DNA of 64,000 nt, from the NCBI RefSeq assembly GCF_027891095.1, contig NZ_JAQIIO010000011.1, positions 1 through 64,000 of the forward strand, given 5' to 3'. Under the pieces are notes generated by a model. That model saw only the letters and a program-made list of their open reading frames with translations. It was not told the DNA's origin and did not search any database. The position numbers and the translations under genes were made by a program. The stretch comes from Aliiroseovarius salicola. Its GTDB lineage: Bacteria > Pseudomonadota > Alphaproteobacteria > Rhodobacterales > Rhodobacteraceae. Positions 44,191-53,906 of the stretch are shown here, in pieces; the stretch's first letter is position 1; each line of letters starts with the position of its first letter.

Positions 44191-45357
44191 ATGACACGCA
44201 AATCTCACGTATTTACCTCGGAATCAGTTTCCGAAGGTCACCCGGACAAGGTCTGTGACCGCATTTCGGACGCCGTCTTGGACGCTTTTCTCACTGAAGA
44301 TCCCCACGCTCGCGTGGCCTGTGAAACCTTCGCCACCACCGACCGTGTCGTGATTGGCGGTGAAGTGCGCGGCCCGGCCAGCGTGATCGAGCGTGTCGAA
44401 GACATTGCACGCGAGTGTGTGAAAGACATCGGGTATGAGCAAAAAGGCTTTCACTGGGCCAATATGAAGGTCGACAACTACCTGCATGCCCAATCCGCAG
44501 ACATCGCCCAAGGGGTGGATGCCGGTGAAGACAAAGATGAAGGCGCGGGCGATCAGGGCATTATGTTCGGTTATGCCACAATTGAAACCGATGCTTTGAT
44601 GCCGGCCCCGATCCAATACAGCCATGCGATTCTGCGTCGCCTCGCCGAAGTGCGCAAGAACGGCACTGAAAGCTGGATGGGCCCAGACAGCAAATCACAA
44701 TTGTCTGTGCGTTATGAAAACGACCTGCCGGTCGAAGTAACCTCGCTGGTTCTTTCGACGCAGCACCTTGACGAAACCATGAGCCCTGCAGACGTGCGCG
44801 ATGCGGTTGAACCACATATTCGCGACGTGCTGCCCGATGGTTGGCTGACCGACAATACGGTATGGCACGTGAACCCCACCGGGAAATTCGTGATCGGTGG
44901 CCCTGATGGGGATGCCGGTCTGACCGGGCGCAAGATCATCGTCGATACTTATGGTGGGGCGGCCCCGCATGGTGGCGGTGCTTTCTCGGGAAAAGATCCG
45001 ACAAAGGTGGACCGCTCGGCAGCCTATGCAGCGCGTTACCTCGCCAAAAACATCGTGGCAGCGGGGCTCGCGAAACGCTGCACGCTGCAGCTGTCCTATG
45101 CCATTGGCGTTGCACGCCCCTTGTCGATCCTCGTTGACACGCACCGTACGGGTGAAGTGGACGAAGGGGCGATCGAGAAGGCGGTCTTTGACGTGATGGA
45201 CCTGACCCCGCGCGGTATTCGTGAACATCTGGGCTTGAACAAGCCGATCTATCAACGCACCGCAGCCTATGGCCATTTCGGCCGTGTGCCGACCGAAGAT
45301 GGCGGCTTTAGCTGGGAGCGTACAGATCTGGTTGATACGCTAAGAAAAGCGCTCTGA
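44191..45357 (+). CDS. metK: S-adenosylmethionine synthetase
   Basis: A 388-residue enzyme making AdoMet from methionine and ATP. Signatures are [19 protein letters not shown], the P-loop-like [16 protein letters not shown] and [11 protein letters not shown] near the end. Preceded by a SAM/SAH riboswitch and followed by a strong terminator, so it is a single-gene, feedback-regulated unit. AdoMet would also be needed by the MetH activation-like protein of the catabolic island. Confidence 0.97.
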   Translation: MTRKSHVFTSESVSEGHPDKVCDRISDAVLDAFLTEDPHARVACETFATTDRVVIGGEVRGPASVIERVEDIARECVKDIGYEQKGFHWANMKVDNYLHAQSADIAQGVDAGEDKDEGAGDQGIMFGYATIETDALMPAPIQYSHAILRRLAEVRKNGTESWMGPDSKSQLSVRYENDLPVEVTSLVLSTQHLDETMSPADVRDAVEPHIRDVLPDGWLTDNTVWHVNPTGKFVIGGPDGDAGLTGRKIIVDTYGGAAPHGGGAFSGKDPTKVDRSAAYAARYLAKNIVAAGLAKRCTLQLSYAIGVARPLSILVDTHRTGEVDEGAIEKAVFDVMDLTPRGIREHLGLNKPIYQRTAAYGHFGRVPTEDGGFSWERTDLVDTLRKAL

Positions 45358-45376
45358 ATTGAGCAACAAGTGAATC

Positions 45377-45405
45377 AAGGGCCAGGTCTCAGACCTGGCC
45401 CTTTT
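45377..45405 (+). terminator. Rho-independent terminator of metK
   Basis: AAGGGCCAGGTCT (45377-45389) pairs perfectly with AGACCTGGCCCTT (45391-45403), followed by TTTT. Confidence 0.9.
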
Positions 45406-45419
45406 GCGTTTTGATGCGA

Positions 45420-45839
45420 TCAAACTGCCGCAGTCTTAAGATTGCGATTGTCCAACGAGAAGTGCCCGGCGCCGAGTGATACGATCATCAGCAAACCTCC
45501 TGCTATGCTGACATTCTTGAAAAAGCTAGTCATTTCGCTTTGCGCCTGCATGGCTTCCATGCCGAAAGAAGGCACGAGGTGGAAAAAGATACCGGACAGG
45601 ATGCTAAAGCCTGCCAGTGCAATGGCGGCGAAACGGGTTTGCCAGCCGATCAGTAGCAAGATGCCACCTCCCAGTTCGGTCAGGATCACCAGCGGCAAGA
45701 GCGCGCCCGGAACCCCCATCATTTCCATGTAGCCTTGAACACCGGCATAGCCGGGAATTTTCTGCGCCCCGGCCATGATGAAGATGAAGGCCAACAGTAT
45801 GCGTCCGGCCGGAGATGCGAGTTTCTGAATCTGTGTCAT
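45420..45839 (-). CDS. DoxX-family membrane protein
   Basis: A 139-residue protein with four likely helices (about 12-30, 48-68, 72-92, 110-128) and the opening pattern ASPAGRILLAFIFIMAGAQKI of DoxX proteins. Relatives act in thiol/redox and oxidative stress complexes at the membrane. The ATG at 45839 has a GAGGA box. Convergent with metK. Confidence 0.85.
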   Translation of the reverse strand: MTQIQKLASPAGRILLAFIFIMAGAQKIPGYAGVQGYMEMMGVPGALLPLVILTELGGGILLLIGWQTRFAAIALAGFSILSGIFFHLVPSFGMEAMQAQSEMTSFFKNVSIAGGLLMIVSLGAGHFSLDNRNLKTAAV

Positions 45840-46023
45840 TTGAAGAGTCCTCAAAGTTTCATTTCGTCCTGTCTGAGGACGTCGGCCGCAATGTATGCAG
45901 GTGCGAAAATTTATGAATTCTATATATTTCGACAGATAAGGTGCATAAATGCACACAAAGTAAGTCGCTGCGCATGAGTGAGCCTATGGAGATGTAGCCC
46001 CCACCTATTGATCCCCTTCCCGA

Positions 46024-46758
46024 ATGTCGCTACATCGCGCGCTCATGACCCAGGACAAGCATCAATCGGGCGCCCCATGGCGCAATTTCTACGGCCGCCT
46101 CAAGGGAAAGCATCTGCGCGACAGCCAGCAGGGCTATCTGGATGAGGACCTGACCGCACTTAGCCCTGGCGCCGTGGGATGGGATGAAAACCCTGATCGC
46201 ACCCCAATTGACCCTAAAGCTTTGTTTGGTGACAAACCTGTGTGGCTGGAAACCGGTTTTGGTGGGGGCGAGCACATGGTGCATCAGGCCGCATCCAACC
46301 CGGATGTTGGGATCATTGGCTGTGAACCCTACATTAACGGTGTTGCCATGCTTCTGGGTAAGATCCGGGACGCGAAATGCGACAATATCGCCGTGCACCC
46401 CGGGGACGTTCGAGATCTGTTTGATGTATTGCCGGATGAATCGATCGATAAGGCTTTCCTGCTCTATCCCGATCCCTGGCCCAAAAAACGCCATCATCGC
46501 CGCCGTTTTGTGACACCGGAATATCTGGAGCCCTTTCAGCGTGTGCTGAAACCAGGTGCGGAGTTTCGCGTCGCCACCGACATACCAGACTATGTGCGTC
46601 AGACCTTGGAAGAGGTGCCAAAAGCCGGGTTTGAATGGCTGGGGGAAAGCCCCACAGATTGGCGCGAGCCATGGAGCGACTGGATTTCGACGCGCTATGA
46701 GCAAAAGGCTCTGCGCGAAGGGCGCACCCCGCATTACCTGACCTTCCGCCGGATCTGA
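46024..46758 (+). CDS. trmB: tRNA (guanine-N7-)-methyltransferase
   Basis: A 244-residue AdoMet-dependent enzyme forming m7G46. Motifs: LETGFGGGEH (AdoMet), GCEPYINGV, and YPDPWPKKRHHRRRF with the family-specific DPWPK. The ATG at 46045 is an alternative start; neither has a strong ribosome-binding site. Confidence 0.95.
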   Translation: MSLHRALMTQDKHQSGAPWRNFYGRLKGKHLRDSQQGYLDEDLTALSPGAVGWDENPDRTPIDPKALFGDKPVWLETGFGGGEHMVHQAASNPDVGIIGCEPYINGVAMLLGKIRDAKCDNIAVHPGDVRDLFDVLPDESIDKAFLLYPDPWPKKRHHRRRFVTPEYLEPFQRVLKPGAEFRVATDIPDYVRQTLEEVPKAGFEWLGESPTDWREPWSDWISTRYEQKALREGRTPHYLTFRRI

Positions 46759-46815
46759 GCGGGTTTGTTTCGGGCGGGTGCCCTCTGCATTCGCCTCAGG
46801 CCGTGCAGTGGCGGT

Positions 46816-46837
46816 GGCTCATCTGCGATGAGCCTTT
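46816..46837 (+). terminator. Candidate terminator of trmB
   Basis: GGCTCATC (46816-46823) pairs with GATGAGCC (46827-46834) with a three-base loop, followed by only TTT. Confidence 0.5.
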
Positions 46838-46838
46838 C

Positions 46839-46906
46839 GGGGCGTTGCCCCCGGGCTGCCCTTTGGGCGAGCCCTCCCCCAGGATATTTGTGACCAGAAA
46901 ATGAAG
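46839..46906. repeat. Dispersed intergenic repeat, copy C
   Basis: GGGGCGTTGCCCC (46839-46851) forms a small hairpin; the conserved arm CCCCCAGGATATTTGTGACC begins at 46876 and ends in an A-rich tail. It is inverted relative to copies A and B. Confidence 0.55.
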
Positions 46907-46987
46907 TTCGGAAAGTGAAGGCAACTCCCCGCTGGAAACTCTCGCATGTGTGCGCTATCAGATCGTGACCACAGGAGGAGAGCAGAT

Positions 46988-48340
46988 ATGTCAGGCCACG
47001 GCCCCGCCATTCCCATGACGTCCCGCAAATGCGGCCCGCTGACAGGCGAGGCGCATGTGCCAGGTGACAAATCCATCAGCCACCGCTCATTGATCTTGGG
47101 TGCCATGGCGGTGGGCGAGACCCATATCACCGGGCTTCTGGAAGGCGAGGATGTGATTGGCACCGCCAATGCGATGAAAGCCTTTGGTGCGGATGTCGAG
47201 CGCTTGGGTGATGGTGAGTGGCGCGTGTACGGCGTTGGTGTCGGTGGCTTTGCCGAGCCCGAGAATGTGATTGATTGCGGCAATGCCGGTACTGGCGTGC
47301 GCCTGATCATGGGGGCGATGGCGAGTTCAGACATCACTGCGACCTTTACCGGTGATGCCAGCCTGCGGTCGCGCCCGATGGGCCGTGTGACCAACCCGAT
47401 TGCGCTTTTTGGTGCGCAATCTTATGGCCGCGAGGGTGGCCGCTTGCCGATGACCGTGATTGGCGCAGCTGACCCTGTTCCGGTGCGCTACACGACCCCG
47501 ATGGCCTCTGCTCAGGTGAAATCTGCGGTACTGCTCGCTGGATTGAATGCGCCGGGGGAAACCGTGGTGATCGAGAAAGAAGCCACCCGCGATCACACCG
47601 AGCGTATGTTGGCCGGGTTTGGTGCCGAGATCACCGTGGAAGACACGGATGAGGGCCATGTGATTACCCTGAAGGGGCAGCCCGAGTTGATGCCGCAAAC
47701 CATTGCCGTACCGCGGGATCCATCATCGGCGGCCTTTCCGGTCTGTGCGGCGCTGATCGTGCCGGGGTCGGATGTGCTGGTGCCGAATATAGGCCTCAAT
47801 CCAACCCGCGCGGGCCTGTTCTATACTCTGCAGGATATGGGGGCCGATCTGATCTTTGAAAATCCACGCGAAGAGGGCGGCGAGCCGGTTGCGGATCTGC
47901 GCGCGAAATACTCGCCCAATATGAAGGGTATTGTCGTGCCGCCCGAACGTGCCGCCAGCATGATCGACGAATACCCGATCCTGTCCGTGGTTGCGTCCTA
48001 TGCCACAGGAAAGACCGAGATGCCCGGCGTGCACGAACTTCGTGTGAAAGAGAGTGACCGGATCGACGCAATGGCCAAAGGGCTTCGTGCAAATGGCGTG
48101 ACCGTCGATGAAGGCGAGGATTGGTGGTCGGTTGAAGGGCTTGGTCCTGAAGGTGTTCCCGGTGGTGCAACCGTTGCAACTGTGCTCGACCACCGGATCG
48201 CGATGAGTTTTGCCTGTCTTGGAATGGCCACTCAGAAGCCGGTGCATCTGGATGATGGCGGCCCGATTGCAACCAGCTTCCCGGTCTTTGAAGGCCTGAT
48301 GGCAGGATTGGGCGCGCAGCTGACACGGGACAACAAGTGA
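46988..48340 (+). CDS. aroA: 3-phosphoshikimate 1-carboxyvinyltransferase, class II
   Basis: A 450-residue EPSP synthase of the shikimate pathway. All four class II motifs are present: GDKS, SAQVK, NPTR and RDHTE. The active-site glycine that is alanine in the CP4 enzyme is Gly here (NAGTGVR), so glyphosate tolerance should not be assumed. An AGGAGGAG box precedes the ATG at 46988. The next gene starts at an overlapping GTGA. Confidence 0.95.
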   Translation: MSGHGPAIPMTSRKCGPLTGEAHVPGDKSISHRSLILGAMAVGETHITGLLEGEDVIGTANAMKAFGADVERLGDGEWRVYGVGVGGFAEPENVIDCGNAGTGVRLIMGAMASSDITATFTGDASLRSRPMGRVTNPIALFGAQSYGREGGRLPMTVIGAADPVPVRYTTPMASAQVKSAVLLAGLNAPGETVVIEKEATRDHTERMLAGFGAEITVEDTDEGHVITLKGQPELMPQTIAVPRDPSSAAFPVCAALIVPGSDVLVPNIGLNPTRAGLFYTLQDMGADLIFENPREEGGEPVADLRAKYSPNMKGIVVPPERAASMIDEYPILSVVASYATGKTEMPGVHELRVKESDRIDAMAKGLRANGVTVDEGEDWWSVEGLGPEGVPGGATVATVLDHRIAMSFACLGMATQKPVHLDDGGPIATSFPVFEGLMAGLGAQLTRDNK

Positions 48341-48867
48341 CATTGCGGCGGGCCTTCTGGGTCACATTCTTGATCGCTATTGTCGTGTATCTGGCGATGG
48401 TCCTGTGGTCGCTTCCAATAATTTCGGGGGATGCCGGTGGGCTGATGCCGTTTGATCTGCGACCGGGCGGGTATTCATACGATGAAGCGCAGGAATTTCT
48501 GTCTGCTCTTGGCCCACAGGGGCGGACGCATTATCTAGGTCCACAGCATTGGCTTGATTTGTTTTACCCGGGTCTTATGGCGCTTTCGCTGGTGCTGGCC
48601 TATCTGATCCTGTTTGCACGTAAATGGGCCGTGTTGTTTTCGGCCGTTGCGGTTCTTGCCGCAGTTTTCGACTGGGCTGAAAACTCAGCCGTGGCAGAGA
48701 TGCTCAACGCTGGAGTTGATGGAGTTTCCGAATCTCTTGTCGGGTGGGCATCTGTGCTGACCATTTTGAAATCGGGAGCAGTAACCTTGGCGATGTTACT
48801 GCTTTTACTAGGGTGTGGCCGCGTCCTCGTGCGCCGTTATCAGGAAAGATCCGTAAAGGGAAATTGA
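48337..48867 (+). CDS. Uncharacterised membrane protein
   Basis: A 176-residue protein beginning with GTG in a GTGA overlap with aroA. Four hydrophobic segments (about 8-28, 78-95, 98-115, 140-162) and a periplasmic loop between the first two. No family recognised. Its place between aroA and cmk implies co-transcription with these genes. Confidence 0.7.
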   Translation: MTLRRAFWVTFLIAIVVYLAMVLWSLPIISGDAGGLMPFDLRPGGYSYDEAQEFLSALGPQGRTHYLGPQHWLDLFYPGLMALSLVLAYLILFARKWAVLFSAVAVLAAVFDWAENSAVAEMLNAGVDGVSESLVGWASVLTILKSGAVTLAMLLLLLGCGRVLVRRYQERSVKGN

Positions 48868-48869
48868 CC

Positions 48870-49472
48870 ATGACATTCACTGTCGCAATTGATGGCCCCG
48901 CCGCTGCCGGTAAGGGCACAATTTCCAAAGCGGTCGCGGCGCATTTTGGGTTTGCGCATCTCGACACCGGACTGCTTTACCGAGCTGTTGGGGCAAAGGT
49001 ACTGGCCGGTGGCGATCCGGTTGTCGCTGCGAAAGCGCTGACCCCTGCGGATATGGAAGGGGACTTGCGCACGCCTGAAGTGGCACAAGCGGCAAGCCGC
49101 GTTGCAGTGTTGCCGGACGTGCGTGCCGCCCTTGTCGCGTTTCAACGCAGTTTTGCTGTACAAGATGGTGGCGCGGTTTTGGATGGGCGAGACATAGGAA
49201 CCGTGATTTGCCCGGAGGCTCAGGTGAAACTTTTTGTTACGGCAAGCGCAGATGTGCGGGCCGAACGCCGTTTTCTTGAACTGTCTGAAAAAGGCCTTTC
49301 GGACACGCGCGAACAGGTGCTGGCGGATGTGGTTGCCCGTGACAAGCGGGACAGTGAGCGGGCAGAAGCCCCGCTGAAACCAGCCGCGGACGCGGTGATT
49401 ATTGATACGTCTGATCTTTCGATTGCAGAGGCCGTCGCACGCGCTGTGCAAGAAATTGAAAACCGGCGCTGA
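48870..49472 (+). CDS. cmk: Cytidylate kinase
   Basis: A 200-residue kinase phosphorylating CMP and dCMP. The P-loop GPAAAGKGT, the LDTGLLYRA segment, the LDGRDIGTV substrate loop and the RDKRDSERA lid are all typical. Starts two bases after the membrane protein gene; the aroA-cmk-rpsA order is widely conserved. Confidence 0.95.
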   Translation: MTFTVAIDGPAAAGKGTISKAVAAHFGFAHLDTGLLYRAVGAKVLAGGDPVVAAKALTPADMEGDLRTPEVAQAASRVAVLPDVRAALVAFQRSFAVQDGGAVLDGRDIGTVICPEAQVKLFVTASADVRAERRFLELSEKGLSDTREQVLADVVARDKRDSERAEAPLKPAADAVIIDTSDLSIAEAVARAVQEIENRR

Positions 49473-49542
49473 TCGCCCTCACCAAGCTGTGCATCGCAAG
49501 TGATCGTTACCTCGCTTAGCCTTTATGGCAAAGGAGATGTTG

Positions 49543-50100
49543 ATGCGCATTGTAAAACCCTTGGTTCTTGCCCTGTCGTTGGGCGTGACTCTTCCGTCAG
49601 GAGGGTATGCGCAAGACGTCCCTCCTCTGGAGCCGCCACAGAGAGCAGATGCGATGACCCTCGGTTCACTTGCTGCGATCCTCCGGGCAATTGATCCCAG
49701 CGTTCAAGTGGATGGAACCCATTTTCAGCTCGCAATCAATGATGCAGCTATACTGGTAATAGCAGATCCGCTTGCTGATCGGATGCGGGCCTTGGTGCGG
49801 ATCGGGCCGGCAGATGCCATGGACGAAGCGATGATGATGCGTCTCTTGCAGGCCAATTTTGATGCGGTGCTTGATGCGCGTTACGCGGTGGCGGGCGGGC
49901 AGATCTGGTCTGCCTACATCCACCCACTCTCTCCGCTTGAACCATCCGAACTTGTGTCGGGGCTGGCGCAGATGGTTAACGCGGCGCAAAGTTTTGGTAC
50001 AGGTTTCACCGGTGGCGGGGTGCAGTTTGGTGGCGGTGACAGCAATGAGCTGCAACAGGAACTGATGGAAGGGCTTCGTAAGAAGGGTCTGCCGCTTTGA
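49543..50100 (+). CDS. Secreted YbjN/CesT-fold-like protein
   Basis: A 185-residue precursor. The ATG at 49543 has an AAGGAG box seven bases upstream and opens a signal peptide ending SGGYAQ. The mature part (about 45-150) has the alpha-beta pattern of YbjN/type III chaperone-like folds (AAILRAIDPSVQ, FQLAIND, MRLLQANFDAV), ending in a glycine-rich tail. Function unknown; the fold is an inference. Confidence 0.65.
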   Translation: MRIVKPLVLALSLGVTLPSGGYAQDVPPLEPPQRADAMTLGSLAAILRAIDPSVQVDGTHFQLAINDAAILVIADPLADRMRALVRIGPADAMDEAMMMRLLQANFDAVLDARYAVAGGQIWSAYIHPLSPLEPSELVSGLAQMVNAAQSFGTGFTGGGVQFGGGDSNELQQELMEGLRKKGLPL

Positions 50101-50164
50101 TACCTATCCTCCCATGCAGCACCGACACCTGACTGGTGCTCCGCTGTTTAGGGTCGCGCGCCCT

Positions 50165-50195
50165 CTTCCTCTTGCCATAAATATCCTCGCCGAAG
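50165..50195. repeat. Dispersed intergenic repeat, copy D (degenerate)
   Basis: CTTCCTCTTGCCATAAATAT followed by CCTCGCCG resembles the T-rich arm and CCT.GGGG core of copies A, B, C and E but lacks the full G-run. Confidence 0.4.
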
Positions 50196-50319
50196 GCATG
50201 CATAACTTATCCTCGGAATGCAGCGCCAATGGCTCTTGCCCCTTGCTTTATTGGGAGAATCTGCGTATGACGCCCCCTGTCGACAAGGTGAAAACACCGC
50301 GATACAGGGAAAGACGAGC

Positions 50320-50349
50320 AGGGTCGGATGAACCGGCCCTCTTTGTTTT
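50320..50349 (+). terminator. Terminator-like hairpin before rpsA
   Basis: AGGGTCGG (50320-50327) pairs with CCGGCCCT (50333-50340, one G-U) followed by CTTTGTTTT. It could end transcripts of the secreted-protein gene or act as an attenuator for rpsA. Confidence 0.55.
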
Positions 50350-50440
50350 GCGGTTAACCTGTTGACCAAATTGGAAAATCCAAGACCTGCGGAGACAACC
50401 GCATGGCCCGAAAAGCGACTTATAAAGGAACAAAACGCAT

Positions 50441-52117
50441 ATGTGCGCTAAAGCAACCATGGAGGAATTCGAAGCCCTCCTGAACGAAAGCTTCGAAATG
50501 GACACCCCCGAAGAGGGTTCGGTTGTCAAAGGTAAGGTCATCGCTGTTGAGAACGGCCAAGCCATCATCGACGTCGGCTACAAAATGGAAGGCCGCGTTG
50601 ATCTGAAAGAATTCGCAAACCCTGGTGAAGCTCCGGAAATCGCCGAAGGCGACGAAGTGGAAGTCTACCTGCGCGCGGCTGAAAACGCCCGCGGCGAAGC
50701 CGTCATCTCGCGTGAGATGGCCCGCCGTGAAGAAGCCTGGGATCGCCTGGAAAAAGCCTATGCCGACGATGCACGTGTTGAAGGTGCTATCTTCGGTCGC
50801 GTCAAAGGTGGCTTCACCGTTGACCTCGGCGGCGCCGTGGCCTTCCTGCCCGGCTCGCAAGTTGACGTTCGCCCCGTGCGTGACGCTGGCCCGCTGATGG
50901 GTCTGAAACAGCCGTTCCAGATCCTGAAAATGGACCGTCGCCGTGGCAACATCGTTGTGTCGCGCCGCGCGATCCTCGAAGAATCGCGTGCCGAACAGCG
51001 CGCAGAAGTCATCGGCAACCTGTCCGAAGGCCAAGCTGTCGAAGGTGTTGTCAAAAACATCACCGAATACGGTGCCTTTGTGGACCTGGGCGGCGTCGAC
51101 GGCCTGCTGCACGTCACCGACATGGCATGGCGCCGTGTGAACCACCCCTCCGAGATCCTGACGATCGGCGAAACCATCAAGGTTCAGGTCATCAAGATCA
51201 ACAAAGAAACCCACCGCATCTCGCTGGGCATGAAGCAACTGCAAGACGATCCGTGGGATCTGGTGGCTGCCAAGTACCCGCTGGAATCAGTGCACACCGG
51301 CCGCGTGACCAACATCACCGATTACGGTGCATTTGTTGAACTGGAGCCGGGCGTTGAAGGTCTGGTTCACGTTTCCGAAATGTCCTGGACCAAGAAAAAC
51401 GTCCACCCGGGCAAAATCGTGTCGACCTCGCAAGAAGTCGAAGTCATGGTTCTGGAAATCGACAGCGCCAAGCGCCGCGTATCGCTGGGTCTCAAGCAGA
51501 CGATGCGCAATCCGTGGGAAGTGTTTGCCGAAACTCATCCGGCCGGCACCGAAGTGGAAGGCGAAGTCAAGAACATCACCGAGTTTGGTCTGTTCATCGG
51601 CCTCGACGGCGAAATCGACGGCATGGTTCACCTGTCGGACATCTCGTGGGACGAGCGTGGCGAAGACGCCATCCAGAACTTCAAGAAGGGCGATATCGTG
51701 CGCGCCGTCGTGTCGGAAGTCGACACCGACAAAGAGCGTATCTCGCTGTCGATCAAAGCCCTCGAAGGCGACCCCTTTGCAGAAGCCATTGGCGGCGTGA
51801 AGCGTGGCTCGATCATCACTGTTGAAGTGACCGCAATCGAAGATGGCGGCATCGAAGTGGAATACGAAGGCATGAAATCCTTCATCCGCCGTTCGGACCT
51901 GTCGCGTGACCGTGCTGAGCAACGCCCCGAGCGTTTCAGCGTTGGCAACAAGATGGATGTTCGCGTGACCAACGTGGATTCGAAATCGCGTCGTCTGGGT
52001 CTGTCGATCAAAGCGCGCGAGATCGCAGAAGAGAAGGAAGCCGTGGAACAGTATGGTTCGTCGGACTCCGGTGCTTCGCTCGGCGACATCCTGGGTGCAG
52101 CCCTGAAAAAAGACTAA
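50441..52117 (+). CDS. rpsA: 30S ribosomal protein S1
   Basis: A 558-residue RNA-binding protein with six S1 domains at roughly 25-90, 110-175, 195-265, 280-350, 367-437 and 455-522, each with GxVxxIxxYGAFVxL-like strands. It delivers mRNA to the 30S subunit. Between the secreted-protein gene and ihfB, with its own terminator. Confidence 0.97.
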   Translation: MCAKATMEEFEALLNESFEMDTPEEGSVVKGKVIAVENGQAIIDVGYKMEGRVDLKEFANPGEAPEIAEGDEVEVYLRAAENARGEAVISREMARREEAWDRLEKAYADDARVEGAIFGRVKGGFTVDLGGAVAFLPGSQVDVRPVRDAGPLMGLKQPFQILKMDRRRGNIVVSRRAILEESRAEQRAEVIGNLSEGQAVEGVVKNITEYGAFVDLGGVDGLLHVTDMAWRRVNHPSEILTIGETIKVQVIKINKETHRISLGMKQLQDDPWDLVAAKYPLESVHTGRVTNITDYGAFVELEPGVEGLVHVSEMSWTKKNVHPGKIVSTSQEVEVMVLEIDSAKRRVSLGLKQTMRNPWEVFAETHPAGTEVEGEVKNITEFGLFIGLDGEIDGMVHLSDISWDERGEDAIQNFKKGDIVRAVVSEVDTDKERISLSIKALEGDPFAEAIGGVKRGSIITVEVTAIEDGGIEVEYEGMKSFIRRSDLSRDRAEQRPERFSVGNKMDVRVTNVDSKSRRLGLSIKAREIAEEKEAVEQYGSSDSGASLGDILGAALKKD

Positions 52118-52446
52118 TCATCAGTTTACTGATTGATCTGAAGCGGCCCCGCAATTGCGGGGCCGTTTTTCGTTGCGCGATTGTGATCAAGGGACGCAGC
52201 CAGCAGAACTTTCGGTTCCGAATCATGGCATTGACGGAAATTGACACCCAAAGTCCGAGTGATTTTCACAGTTGTTGACTGATCAATCAGACCCAAATAT
52301 CGCCGCAACCCACCTTTTTTGCCAGAAAACCGCCGACTTGGCCTGTCAGGGCTTGTTTATCGTGGGTCCCTTTGCTCCTATAGACGGAACAACAAAAGCA
52401 GCGCGAAGGCTTTATCGCGCCTAAAGAAATTTTTGGGGGGACATTC
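52118..52446 (+). other. Intergenic region between rpsA and ihfB
   Basis: Contains the rpsA terminator (52144-52170) and an AT-rich stretch leading to ihfB. A possible ihfB promoter has TTGTTT near 52353 and TATAGA near 52379. A GGGGGGA box lies just before the ihfB ATG. Nothing else recognised. Confidence 0.35.
52144..52170 (+). terminator. Rho-independent terminator of rpsA
   Basis: CGGCCCCGC (52144-52152) pairs with GCGGGGCCG (52157-52165), loop AATT, followed by five T. Confidence 0.92.
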
Positions 52447-52728
52447 ATGATCCGGTCTGAACTGATCCAGAAAATTGCGGATGAGAATCCGCATCTTTAT
52501 CAGCGCGATGTGGAACGCATCGTCAATACGATATTTGATGAGATCGTCGAGGCGATGGCGCGAGGAGATCGGGTGGAACTGCGCGGCTTTGGCGCATTTT
52601 CAGTCAAGAAGCGAGATGCTCGTATCGGGCGCAATCCCCGCACCGGTGAATCGGTAAAAGTCGAAGAAAAGCACGTACCCTTTTTCAAGACCGGTAAACT
52701 CTTGCGGGACCGACTGAACGGGAAATAA
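52447..52728 (+). CDS. ihfB: Integration host factor subunit beta
   Basis: A 93-residue DNA-bending protein of the HU/IHF family. The [14 protein letters not shown] segment and the RNPRTGESV beta-arm with its intercalating proline are diagnostic. Works as a heterodimer with IhfA in DNA architecture and sigma-54 promoter control. The next gene starts nine bases later. Confidence 0.95.
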   Translation: MIRSELIQKIADENPHLYQRDVERIVNTIFDEIVEAMARGDRVELRGFGAFSVKKRDARIGRNPRTGESVKVEEKHVPFFKTGKLLRDRLNGK

Positions 52729-52737
52729 GAGGTCCTT

Positions 52738-53088
52738 ATGCGGTATATCCGTTATCTATTCCTGGCGGCCCTTGCGGTCGGCCTGGTTACTATCGCCATG
52801 GCAAACCGTGCCATGGTCACCCTGAATCTGCTGCCCGAAGAACTTTCCGGGTTTCTGGGATTTGGATGGTCAATAACGTTGCCCCTGTTCATCGTGATCT
52901 TCCTCGGCATCATTGCTGGTGTCATGATCGGATTTGTCTGGGAATGGATGCGCGAGCACAAGCTGCGCGCCGCAGGCAAACGTACACGCAAGGAACGGGA
53001 TGCCCTGATCCGTGAGGTAAAGAAGCTCAAGGAACCCAAGGCAAAGCCAGGGGATGACGTTATTGCCCTGCTGGAAGAAGCCAAGTGA
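52738..53088 (+). CDS. LapA-domain membrane protein
   Basis: A 116-residue protein with two helices (5-25, 45-68) and a charged C-terminal cytoplasmic tail, matching the LapA (lipopolysaccharide assembly A, DUF1049) family. Coupled to trpF by a GTGA overlap. The ihfB-lapA order is also seen in other Proteobacteria. Confidence 0.85.
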   Translation: MRYIRYLFLAALAVGLVTIAMANRAMVTLNLLPEELSGFLGFGWSITLPLFIVIFLGIIAGVMIGFVWEWMREHKLRAAGKRTRKERDALIREVKKLKEPKAKPGDDVIALLEEAK

Positions 53089-53762
53089 GCACGTTTGTTT
53101 TGCCGGGTGGCAAGCGAGATGCCGCCGTGAAGATCTGCGGATTGAAAACGCCCGAGACGCTTCAAGCGGCATGTGACGCCGGTGCACGATACATCGGCTT
53201 CAACTTCTTTGCGAAAAGCCCACGTTCCGTGACGGTCGATCAAGCCGCCGCGCTAATGCTGGAGATGCCCATCGGCGTGGCCAAGGTCGCGCTTGTGGTG
53301 AATATGTCGGATGATGAAATCGCCCATATCGTTGGCACCACGACCACCGAAATACTCCAGTTGCATGGGAGCGAAACGCCCGAGCGCGTGGCAGACGTCA
53401 AGGCGCGGTTCGGTCTGCCGGTAATGAAAGCCATCGGCATAGCCGGGCCCGAGGACGTCACCGAGATTGATCGCTACGCTCCGGTTGCGGATCAGCTTCT
53501 GATCGACGCCAAGGCGCCTAAAGGCGCCGACCTGCCCGGTGGCAATGGGATCAGCTTCGACTGGCGGTTGGTGCAGCGCAAATACTGGCCCTGCCCATGG
53601 ATGCTCGCAGGGGGTCTCAATCCCGACAATGTCGCCGAGGCGATGCGCCTGACTGGGGCCAAACAGGTCGATGTGGCCTCAGGCGTTGAAAGCGCCCCCG
53701 GTGTGAAAGACCCGGACCTCATGCGCGCCTTCGTGAAAAATGCGACTGGAAATTTCGCCTGA
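53085..53762 (+). CDS. trpF: Phosphoribosylanthranilate isomerase
   Basis: A 225-residue TIM-barrel enzyme of tryptophan synthesis. The catalytic cysteine is in [10 protein letters not shown] and the aspartate in [16 protein letters not shown] and VDVASGVE bind phosphate. Starts with GTG in an overlap with the LapA gene, giving about 14 residues before the conserved VKICG. Confidence 0.94.
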   Translation: MSTFVLPGGKRDAAVKICGLKTPETLQAACDAGARYIGFNFFAKSPRSVTVDQAAALMLEMPIGVAKVALVVNMSDDEIAHIVGTTTTEILQLHGSETPERVADVKARFGLPVMKAIGIAGPEDVTEIDRYAPVADQLLIDAKAPKGADLPGGNGISFDWRLVQRKYWPCPWMLAGGLNPDNVAEAMRLTGAKQVDVASGVESAPGVKDPDLMRAFVKNATGNFA

Positions 53763-53763
53763 T

Positions 53764-53823
53764 CCTTTTTTCTTGCGACAAATACCTCGGGGTGAGGCGC
53801 AGCCGAGGGGCAGAGCCCCTTTT
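53764..53823. repeat. Dispersed intergenic repeat, copy B
   Basis: CCTTTTTTCTTGCGACAAAT (53764-53783) is followed by ACCTCGGGG and a hairpin GGGGCAGAGCCCC (53807-53819). It starts directly after the trpF stop, in the same orientation as copy A. Confidence 0.6.
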
Positions 53824-53906
53824 CTGCCCCAATCACCCATAAAAACCACTGGAACTGACGCGCTGTGACGCCTATCACGGTCCGGCAACATGAACAGGGG
53901 GGCATC

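Larger units (their letters stand above)
50101..50440 (+). promoter_or_regulatory. Leader region of rpsA
   Basis: This 340-base gap holds dispersed repeat copy D (50165-50195), a terminator-like hairpin (50320-50349), and a leader with two small hairpins: TTGGA/TCCAA near 50371-50383 and TGCGG/CCGCA near 50388-50403. An AAAGGA box (50423-50428) precedes the rpsA start. A short out-of-frame ORF starting at 50403 overlaps the rpsA start. Structured leaders fit autoregulation by S1. Confidence 0.4.
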
